A DNA stretch of 5,803 bases, from assembly GCA_937982515.1 (NCBI GenBank), contig CALJMB010000181.1:1-5803 (forward strand), in the 5' to 3' direction. Positions 1-5,803 of the stretch are shown here, one piece after another; position 1 is the stretch's first letter, and every line of letters starts with the position of its first letter. The stretch comes from an uncultured Balneolaceae bacterium. Its GTDB lineage: Bacteria > Bacteroidota > Rhodothermia > Balneolales > Balneolaceae. The notes under the pieces are model-generated. The model was not told the origin of the DNA and made no database searches. It was given only the letters and a program-made list of their open reading frames with translations. The position numbers were made by a program, and so were the translations under genes.

Positions 1-16
1 CTTTGCGCTATGCCAT

Positions 17-3000
17 CTACTCCGGCAAACTCACTTCCACCCACCGGCCGGGCGTGCGGGCGCTGATGGTTGCATCATACAGAGCCGAGGTGCTCACGGT
101 CGGCAGGTAAAACCGGCCGAGGTAGCTGGCGTTGAGCATCACCCGGAACGTCTTCGATTCCCGCGCATCCAGGTCGAAATAGGTGTAGACACGGTCGTCG
201 CGGATGTCCTGATATTCCGGACGGGCGGTCGGCTCTTTGAAGGTGATGCCATCCATCCGGGGGTTGCGGATTTCCCAGCCGGAGGGGAAAATCTGGGTTA
301 GCGCCAGATCCTCGTAATCCCCTCTCAGGCCGGGATTGGTCACGGTAACCTCCGCTATAAGATCACTGCCCTGCTCTATCTCGGCGGGATCTATCTCATC
401 GCCTTCCGGCGTCAGGTATCGAACGCGCTGCTTCAGATTGCTCGAAGCGGAAGTGGTGTCGCCGATCAGCGGCGTGCCTTCTTGTATAAAGCGGGCGAAC
501 ACGGTGCCCTCGCTGTTGTTGGCGACGTTCAGGCGTTGGGTGCCTTCTTCCTCTATATTAAGAGTAACCTGGGATATCGGTGCCGTTGAGGAGACGGAGC
601 CTTTGCCCGCATGGCCGGCATCGTACATCACTTCTACTTTTTCCGCCGGATCTGCAATCTCCAGAAAGCGGGCCACGGCAATCAGGCTATAGGCTGTCGA
701 CTGGGTGCTCATCCACCGGTCTGCATTAAGAGAAGAAGCGATATCTCTCATCAGGCCCGCCGCCTGTTCGCGGCGCTTCATCAGGCTCAGTGTCTCCAGG
801 ATCATCGCCTGGTCGCGGGTTTCTGATCCATAGGTATAATCCGGTTCCTGTTGTTCCGGAACGGTAGTCGGAGCGCCCTGTATCAGCTCTTCGGCGGCTT
901 CGGGCTGACCGGCCAGCGCATAGGCCGCGGCCAGCCGCCACAGGGCGGCGGTCGAGAGTTCCTGCCGCTCGCGCAGACGGTTCATGGCGCCCAACGCAGG
1001 CGTGTTGGCCAGCGCCAGCGTGTACAGGCGGTAGGCCTGAATGAGGTCATCCCTGCTGCTGCGCTGGGCGTTGAAACTCCAGCTTCGGGCCCGCTCCTGC
1101 TGATAATAGTTCAGCCCTTCCATCAGCTCGTCGGGCACGGCGTACCCTTTGCGCGAGGCCTCCAGCAGGAAATGCCAGGCGTAGCTGGTTCCCCATTCAT
1201 CCGCCCGGCTGTGATCCGGCCAGTAACCCAGCCCGCCGGAACCTACGCGGAAGGAGCCCAGCTTTCGGATGCCTGCCTTGATGTTCTCTTCTGTGGATGC
1301 TCTCCGTTCATCGCTCAGCTCTGTAAATGAGTCCAGGTAGAGCTGCGGGAATACAGCGGAAGTGGTGTGCTCCACACTCCCGTGTGGATAGCGGATCAGG
1401 TAGCCGAGGCGGCGGGCCAGGTCTATCGGGGGGATGGTGGAGAGTTCCAGCACCCCGCTGTTGGTTCCCCAGAGCCCTGCCGGATCGTACTCCAGCGACC
1501 ACTCCTCTCCGGCCTTCAGCGCCTTCTCGTATACATTGACAACGGGCGGATTGGGGTTTCGAACCGCTATCTCAATCTCATCCCGCGCCGTTTCTCCCGG
1601 CAGATCCGGGCTGGCGGCGGTCATGCGAACGGTTCCCGCACCGGTCCTGGAATCGATCTCCAGCTGATAGCGGGCCAGCCGGTCACCGGGCTCTTTAAAC
1701 CGAAGTGTCTGGCTGCCGCTACCTTCTAAGCTGAAGATGTCACTGGCCTCTACTTGCAGCTCAACACGCTTAACACTTGAATCCATGGCGAACACACTTA
1801 CCGGCAGATCTACCGTTTCTCCCGGGCCCAATACACGGGGCAGCGTGCCCAGCACCATAACCGGCTTGCGTACCGGTGTGGTGACCGCGGCTTGTCCATA
1901 GGCTCCGTCCTGCCCGGCGATGACCATCGTGCGGACCGACCCCACATATTGAGGCACGTTGAGGGTGTGGGTGTTGGTCTCCCCCGCTTCCAGATGAAAC
2001 GGCCCGAGGTAGCGTACCATCGGCTCGAACCGGTTCGCCTCGGAGGGGCGCTCCGGCTCTTGGATATCCTGATCGCCGCCGATAGAGAGAATGCGATTCA
2101 TACTCCCGGCATAGGGCCCGGCCACTACGTCAAACATATCCCACGTTTTGACGCCGAGCGCCTCGCGGGCATAGAAGTGGCTGTGTGGATCGGGAGTCCG
2201 AAAGTTCGTCAGGTCCAGCAGCCCTTCGTCAACCACAGCCACGGTATACGTCATCGGCCGGCCTTGCTGCTCGCTGATGGTGAAGGTCGCCTCGGTTCCG
2301 GGACGCAGTTCTTCCGGCAGTTCCGCTACGGGGCTCAGCTCCGTTGCCGGATCTTCCACCGAAACCGGAATTACTCCGTACATGCGTATCGGCAGGTCGT
2401 TCTGCTGCTGGGCGTGCGGCTGGATCTGCATCACGTGGGCGTAGACGTTGGGGCTCATCTCCGGCGTGGCTTCAAACCGTACTTTGGTTTCTTCTTCCTG
2501 CGTCTCCACCCACCAGGTATCGAGGATACGGCTTCCCGTCTCCAGGCTTATCAGCGCCCGCCCGGCGCCGCTGCCGGGGATGGTGAGCGTCACTTCGTCG
2601 CCCGGCTGATAGCTCTCCCGGTCTGCACTGAAGGCCAGGCGGACGGGGCCTCCCGCCTCATCATCCTGCCGGTAACTTCGTCCCAGATAGAACGTTTCCC
2701 CGGCCGCGTGTCCGCCTTCGGGGTCAGACACCCGTACCATAAACCGCCCCCATTCTTCATCCAGCCTGAATGCGGCCTCCCCTTTGCCCGTACCATCCGT
2801 AGAGAGCTTCTTCCGGAGCACCGGACGCACGTTTTGGCTGGCAAAATAGTTGCTCAGGTTTTCTTCTGATTTCTCCCACCACCAGCGCCAGTCGATGCGG
2901 TAGATGGTCATCTCCAGGGGTACATCGGCCACCGGCTCGCCGTTGGCATCGAGGGTAACCACATCCAGTGTGTGCGTCTTCCGGTGATCCAGCGAACCCC

Positions 3001-5545
3001 AGTCGGTATCGGGTTCCGGCAGGCGGATGCCCACCATCGTGTCGTAGGGATAATAGGCGATGCGAGAGCGGTTCACGCTGAACGTGCCCGACTTCTCGAA
3101 TACCCTGGTCAACAGCCGGGCCTGCAGCTGTCCGGGTGCCTCTTTCATCCGCGGGAAGGTGTAGGAGAAATCCGCCTGCCCCTGGCTGTCCAGCGTTCCT
3201 TCAAAGATCTCTTCGGTAGGGGCATCGATGTTCCGCGACGGATCGTCAAAGGTATAGCCCGGGTATCCTTTGAATCCGTTCCGTACCTGGTGCAGCGTCA
3301 TCGACACATCCGTATCCAGGTTACGGGCGGTTGCCCCGTGCAGCCAGCTTGAGGTGATGGTGCCTTGCAGGGTGCGGTCGGAGGCGGTTACCCGGTCACC
3401 GGCAAAATGGAGGTCCACTTTCAGGCGGTTAGGGCGGACGGTCTCTATCTTAAGCGTTTTGCTGAATGTGTTGCCGCCTATATGGGCGCGTACCGACCAG
3501 TTGCCCGTCTGCGCGTCGGCATCGGTTTTGGTCCGAAAAGCATAAAACCCGTTGAGCGACTGTGTGAACACCTGCCGGTCGGTCACTTGTCCGGATGGAT
3601 TGGCCAGCTCAAAACTAACAGGATGATGTTCCGGCAACACATCCTGCTGATCTTCAAGAATAAGGGTGACGTAGAGCGAATCGCCCGGCCGCCATACGCC
3701 GCGCTCTCCGTACAGAAATCCTTTGATGCCTTCCCTGACCTCGGCACCCGCCACATCGAAGTCGCTGAGGGAGAGCGAAGTACCGTCGGCCATGCGCAGA
3801 TACCCGCGCCGCGCGTCTTCTTTAGCGATCAACAGAAAGGGATCGCGTTCGGTATGGAAGCGGGCCATACCCCGGGCGTCGGTCTCCGCCGTACCGATGA
3901 GTTGCTGCTGATAGTCGTACAGCTCCAGCGTGACATTTGCTTTCGGCCCGGGGGTTTTCAGGTCGGTTACCAGAGCCAGCACATCGCCCGTCTCGCCCAT
4001 TTTGGCAATGAGGCCCAGATCGGAAGAGAGCACATTCCGCTTTGCAAACCGGTCTTTGGTGTAGTACGAGGCGTGGCAGGGGTTCTCGCGCTCGTTCCAG
4101 TTGTAGTTCTCAGGGTAGTAAAAATTGTCGAAATGCTCCCAGTACTGTTGCTCCTCCGCGGGACTCAGCGTCCAGCTCTCTGCTCCGCTCTGGGGTATTT
4201 CTCCGTCTCCTCCGCAGGGATAGAGGGTCTGATGCTTCCTAAAGCCGATCTCTACCCGGTAGATAGCTCCCGGTTCGGGCTCAATGAGTCGCGATAGATC
4301 CAGAGCATACGTGTTCCACACGCCGGCATCGACGCTGCCGAGGGAGGATAAAGGGACGACATCCTCAAAAACCGGCCGCCCCACCCGGTTCAGCTCCCAG
4401 TCGTTATCACCGTTCAGCGGATTGGTCTGCAGGAATTGGGCGATGTTGTTTTCATAGATGCGGGTCACCCGGACGTCTACCGCCCCCAGGCTGGCGGCTT
4501 CGAATGGCAGCAGCAGCTCCTCTGAATCGGGGATGATTACACCTTTACCCGCCAGACGTACCTGTGGTTTAAGCTGGTAGAGCCGGATCTCCCGGGTAGT
4601 GCGTCCCGAAAGGCGCTTACCGTCCCGGCTGCGAATGCCCGGTTCCACCGCCAGAGTCTGCGCTTCCTTAACCTGCTGACGGGGGTATACCCGGAGGCGG
4701 TTCTCTTCAACGATGAAGTTCAGACTGCTCTGATTGCCGATACGCACCAGGCCGTTCAGGTTCTGGGCGGCATCCAGCGGATCGGAAAAAGTCAGCGTCA
4801 CATGGGGCGTCCCCTCACGGTTCACCTGTATGCCGGTCAGCTCAAAGTCATTAATAGATGGGATGATAACCGTTTCGCTGCCCTTTGCATCCACGCCTAT
4901 GGGGGTGCCGTCCCAGCGTACCATCACCTCTCCGGCTTCCTCCTTACGTTCGGCGCTTTGAACTGTAAACCGGTGCTCCCGCTCCCGGCTGCCCTGCTGC
5001 CAGGTGATATCCAGCTCCCGGCCATCCTGCACGGCCGTCAACACCTGCCTGACATCTGCCAGCGAAGCCGCATTAGCCGTGACAACGGTTCCGGTGATAT
5101 TCAGATGCTTAGGATCGCCGGCCGGCGCCACTCCTTCTGTTTTCACCTCCATATCCTGCCGGATGGTGCGGAACCGGAACCTGAAAGCGCTTAGTTCTTC
5201 AGGCGTCTCTACCAGTTGCGAAAGATGAAAAGTGCCCCGGTATGCAGCTCCGCTTTCCAGCCGCTCGGAAGGACGGAAGACTACGGTCTGGTCATCCAGC
5301 CAGATCTGAGTTCCGGCAATTTCAGGTTCAAAGCTGAACAGGGGCCGGTTTTTCCCTTTGTACTGATCCTCCATCCCGGAAGCCAGCCTGAAGATGATCT
5401 CTCCATCCGTACCGATCACGCTGGATGGATACGCCGCAATATATTCGGAAAAGGCTTCGGGGCTGGCGGTTACATCGGGTTGTTGTTTTGTACAGGAAGC
5501 AAGCAAGAGGAGGCTTACCAGAAACAGAGAAAAGAATGTGCGCAT
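17..5545 (-). CDS. Bacterial alpha-2-macroglobulin-like lipoprotein, thioester motif degenerate
   Basis: This 1,842-residue envelope lipoprotein belongs to the alpha-2-macroglobulin family, which traps proteases that enter the periplasm. Residues are numbered from the ATG at 5545. Visible in order: signal peptide with lipobox LASC at 15-18; N-terminal macroglobulin (Ig-like) domains to about 450, including FSDPLD near 253-258; an aromatic segment with NPCHASYY near 488-495; SDLGLIAK at 508-515; the MG2 signature GFLYGERGVWRPGD at 609-622; further MG domains with a WRWWW cluster at 886-890; a bait-region-type domain from about 972 (SADRESYQPGDEV); AVVDEGLLDLTNF at 1103-1115; the A2M core domain from RFEPMVRYLGPF at 1172; the thioester domain at about 1365-1645; and a C-terminal MG domain to 1842. 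The CxEQ tetrad is replaced by SVEH at 1390-1393. The length fits Bacteroidota homologues; E. coli YfhM is shorter. The start was chosen because it puts the signal peptide at the N-terminus. An ATG three codons upstream (5554) is also possible, and the frame stays open back to a GTG at 5650. The family call is very secure; the exact substrate is unknown. Confidence 0.95.
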   Translation of the reverse strand: MRTFFSLFLVSLLLLASCTKQQPDVTASPEAFSEYIAAYPSSVIGTDGEIIFRLASGMEDQYKGKNRPLFSFEPEIAGTQIWLDDQTVVFRPSERLESGAAYRGTFHLSQLVETPEELSAFRFRFRTIRQDMEVKTEGVAPAGDPKHLNITGTVVTANAASLADVRQVLTAVQDGRELDITWQQGSREREHRFTVQSAERKEEAGEVMVRWDGTPIGVDAKGSETVIIPSINDFELTGIQVNREGTPHVTLTFSDPLDAAQNLNGLVRIGNQSSLNFIVEENRLRVYPRQQVKEAQTLAVEPGIRSRDGKRLSGRTTREIRLYQLKPQVRLAGKGVIIPDSEELLLPFEAASLGAVDVRVTRIYENNIAQFLQTNPLNGDNDWELNRVGRPVFEDVVPLSSLGSVDAGVWNTYALDLSRLIEPEPGAIYRVEIGFRKHQTLYPCGGDGEIPQSGAESWTLSPAEEQQYWEHFDNFYYPENYNWNERENPCHASYYTKDRFAKRNVLSSDLGLIAKMGETGDVLALVTDLKTPGPKANVTLELYDYQQQLIGTAETDARGMARFHTERDPFLLIAKEDARRGYLRMADGTSLSLSDFDVAGAEVREGIKGFLYGERGVWRPGDSLYVTLILEDQQDVLPEHHPVSFELANPSGQVTDRQVFTQSLNGFYAFRTKTDADAQTGNWSVRAHIGGNTFSKTLKIETVRPNRLKVDLHFAGDRVTASDRTLQGTITSSWLHGATARNLDTDVSMTLHQVRNGFKGYPGYTFDDPSRNIDAPTEEIFEGTLDSQGQADFSYTFPRMKEAPGQLQARLLTRVFEKSGTFSVNRSRIAYYPYDTMVGIRLPEPDTDWGSLDHRKTHTLDVVTLDANGEPVADVPLEMTIYRIDWRWWWEKSEENLSNYFASQNVRPVLRKKLSTDGTGKGEAAFRLDEEWGRFMVRVSDPEGGHAAGETFYLGRSYRQDDEAGGPVRLAFSADRESYQPGDEVTLTIPGSGAGRALISLETGSRILDTWWVETQEEETKVRFEATPEMSPNVYAHVMQIQPHAQQQNDLPIRMYGVIPVSVEDPATELSPVAELPEELRPGTEATFTISEQQGRPMTYTVAVVDEGLLDLTNFRTPDPHSHFYAREALGVKTWDMFDVVAGPYAGSMNRILSIGGDQDIQEPERPSEANRFEPMVRYLGPFHLEAGETNTHTLNVPQYVGSVRTMVIAGQDGAYGQAAVTTPVRKPVMVLGTLPRVLGPGETVDLPVSVFAMDSSVKRVELQVEASDIFSLEGSGSQTLRFKEPGDRLARYQLEIDSRTGAGTVRMTAASPDLPGETARDEIEIAVRNPNPPVVNVYEKALKAGEEWSLEYDPAGLWGTNSGVLELSTIPPIDLARRLGYLIRYPHGSVEHTTSAVFPQLYLDSFTELSDERRASTEENIKAGIRKLGSFRVGSGGLGYWPDHSRADEWGTSYAWHFLLEASRKGYAVPDELMEGLNYYQQERARSWSFNAQRSSRDDLIQAYRLYTLALANTPALGAMNRLRERQELSTAALWRLAAAYALAGQPEAAEELIQGAPTTVPEQQEPDYTYGSETRDQAMILETLSLMKRREQAAGLMRDIASSLNADRWMSTQSTAYSLIAVARFLEIADPAEKVEVMYDAGHAGKGSVSSTAPISQVTLNIEEEGTQRLNVANNSEGTVFARFIQEGTPLIGDTTSASSNLKQRVRYLTPEGDEIDPAEIEQGSDLIAEVTVTNPGLRGDYEDLALTQIFPSGWEIRNPRMDGITFKEPTARPEYQDIRDDRVYTYFDLDARESKTFRVMLNASYLGRFYLPTVSTSALYDATISARTPGRWVEVSLPE
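1367..1378 (-). other. Degenerate thioester site, SVEH in place of CxEQ
   Basis: In thioester-bearing alpha-2-macroglobulins the Cys and Gln of CxEQ form the internal thioester that binds the attacking protease covalently. Here the four codons are AGT GTG GAG CAC, giving Ser-Val-Glu-His at residues 1390-1393. The flanks are of family type: IRYPHG before and TTSAVFPQLYL after. The middle glutamate is kept. Each replacement is one base away from the expected codon (TGT to AGT, CAG to CAC), but both reactive positions changed. Loss of the thioester follows directly from the chemistry. Whether the protein still traps proteases non-covalently is not known from sequence. Confidence 0.9.
4076..4216 (-). 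other. Aromatic-rich segment bounded by the only two non-lipid cysteines
   Basis: Cysteine codons at 4214-4216 (residue 444, in YPCGG) and 4076-4078 (residue 490, in NPCHASYY) flank a 45-residue segment. Its second half is dense in Tyr, Trp, Phe and Asn (EQQYWEHFDNFYYPENYNW). Apart from the lipidated Cys18, I see no other cysteine in the protein, so a disulfide between these two is the natural inference for a periplasmic protein. The NPC...YY...SDLGLIAK arrangement recurs, as I recall, in Bacteroidota alpha-2-macroglobulins. It lies just before the MG domain that precedes MG2. Confidence 0.6.
5492..5545 (-). other. Lipoprotein (type II) signal peptide and lipidated cysteine codon
   Basis: The first 18 codons give a short n-region with one arginine, a hydrophobic stretch (FFSLFLVSLLLL) and the lipobox LASC. 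The cysteine codon at 5492-5494 would become the first residue of the mature protein after cleavage by signal peptidase II and would carry the lipid anchor. The next residues are TKQQPDV. There is no aspartate at +2, so by the E. coli rule the protein would go to the outer membrane. There is also no acidic cluster like the surface-export signal described in some Bacteroidota. The inferred place is therefore the outer membrane, facing the periplasm. Confidence 0.88.
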
Positions 5546-5690
5546 GATAAACATAGGAGTATTAGCCGGTTTGATATCTGAGGATGATATAACATGATTA
5601 TGTTCCTGACCCCGGTACGCTTGATGATAGAAAATATTTACAAACTTCACGAATGAGATTGGGGGGATATGAATTCGCCTGCATATAATA
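5546..5690 (-). promoter_or_regulatory. Leader and presumed promoter region of the alpha-2-macroglobulin gene
   Basis: This upstream stretch is noticeably richer in A and T than the gene and probably holds the promoter. I see no clear Bacteroidota-type TTTG / TAnnTTTG pair at the right spacing and no clear sigma-70 pair. An isolated AT block (TATATTATAT at 5683-5692, minus strand) next to the palindromes resembles a -10 element but has no convincing -35. No AGGAGG-like ribosome binding site lies ahead of either ATG (5554 or 5545), which is common in Bacteroidota. The function is inferred from position only. Confidence 0.3.
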
Positions 5691-5723
5691 TAGGTAGGGG
5701 CGGACCCACGTTTCTGCCCCTAC
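5691..5723. repeat. REP-like palindrome, copy 1 (imperfect hairpin)
   Basis: This is a 33-bp unit starting TAGGTAGGGGCGG and ending TGCCCCTAC. Positions 5694-5705 can pair with 5712-5723: 11 of 12 pairs form, counting one G:T wobble (5702:5715), and the innermost pair (5705:5712) is mismatched. It matches copy 2 at 28 of 33 positions. No T-run follows on either strand, so a standard intrinsic terminator is unlikely. It resembles the dispersed extragenic palindromes with GTAGGGG...CCCCTAC arms that I recall from many bacterial genomes. Confidence 0.75.
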
Positions 5724-5742
5724 ACGAATGGGTAGCCGTATC

Positions 5743-5775
5743 TAGGTAGGGGTGGACCCATGTGTCCACCCCTAC
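5743..5775. repeat. REP-like palindrome, copy 2 (perfect 12-bp stem)
   Basis: This second copy begins 52 bp after the first. Arms GTAGGGGTGGAC (5746-5757) and GTCCACCCCTAC (5764-5775) are perfectly complementary around a 6-base loop (CCATGT). It differs from copy 1 at five positions, and two of these change one stem pair in a compensatory way (T:A here, C:G in copy 1). Neither strand shows a T-run after the stem. Sequence after the stem (GCGGGATCGGCAACC) is loosely similar to that after copy 1 (ACGAATGGGTAGCC), so the real repeat unit may extend beyond the hairpin. No third copy appears before the window ends. Confidence 0.8.
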
Positions 5776-5803
5776 GCGGGATCGGCAACCTTTCCGGACA
5801 GAC

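Noticed and set aside
851..1330. A 159-codon open frame on the plus strand
   Set aside because: It is antisense to the conserved thioester domain, with a low-complexity translation and no family resemblance.
1892..2869. A 325-codon open frame on the plus strand
   Set aside because: It lies wholly antisense to the conserved alpha-2-macroglobulin frame. Its translation shows no recognisable domain and is rich in Arg, His, Gly and Pro, as expected for the opposite strand of a GC-rich gene.
3365..4297. A 310-codon open frame on the plus strand
   Set aside because: It is also fully antisense to the same gene, has no recognisable motif, and is explained by scarcity of stop codons opposite GC-rich coding sequence.
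5591..5604. Short inverted repeat AACAT...ATGTT in the leader as an operator
   Set aside because: A 5-bp arm is expected by chance in AT-rich sequence, and nothing else supports a binding site.
5546..5650. N-terminal extension of the main gene from a GTG at 5650
   Set aside because: It would bury the lipoprotein signal peptide 35 residues inside the protein. The extension has no signal-like or domain-like content.
5691..5775. The palindromes as intrinsic terminators
   Set aside because: The stems are strong, but neither strand has a run of T after the stem. They are better described as REP-like elements.
5691..5775. The two repeats as a small CRISPR array
   Set aside because: There are only two imperfect copies with a 19-bp spacer, strong full-length palindromes, and no cas genes in the window.

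Overview
The window is almost entirely one very large gene on the minus strand (positions 5545 down to 17). It encodes a bacterial alpha-2-macroglobulin-like lipoprotein of about 1,842 residues. The coding sequence is GC-rich. Several motifs match my memory of the long (about 1,800-1,900 residue) Bacteroidota-type alpha-2-macroglobulins: an NPC...YY segment followed by SDLGLIAK, a WRWWW cluster, REALGVKTWDMFD, and an NDLPIRMYG...VED stretch. Together with GC-rich codon use and the lack of a clear Shine-Dalgarno sequence, this suggests a GC-rich member of the Bacteroidota / Rhodothermota / Balneolota group. That placement is an inference; there is no rRNA or marker gene here to confirm it.

Layout in the direction of transcription, right to left: positions 5803-5691 hold two copies of a 33-bp GC-rich palindrome, spaced 52 bp apart. 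Positions 5690-5546 are an AT-richer leader without a convincing consensus promoter. Positions 5545-17 are the alpha-2-macroglobulin gene, with a lipoprotein signal peptide at its start. Only 16 bp of downstream sequence follow the stop codon, so any co-transcribed partner lies outside the window. In many Gram-negative bacteria the partner is the penicillin-binding protein gene pbpC.

The most notable point is in the thioester domain. Its surroundings are well conserved (YPHG....TTSAVFPQLYL, then GGLGYWP and WGTSYAWHFLLEA), but the reactive CxEQ tetrad reads S-V-E-H. Both residues that form the thioester are replaced, so the protein should not be able to attach covalently to a protease. The reading frame is otherwise intact over the whole length, so this looks like a maintained, thioester-less protein rather than a decaying gene. 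The second point of interest is the palindrome pair upstream, where one stem base pair differs between copies by a compensatory T:A to C:G change. I found no strong sign of a wholly undescribed multi-gene system.
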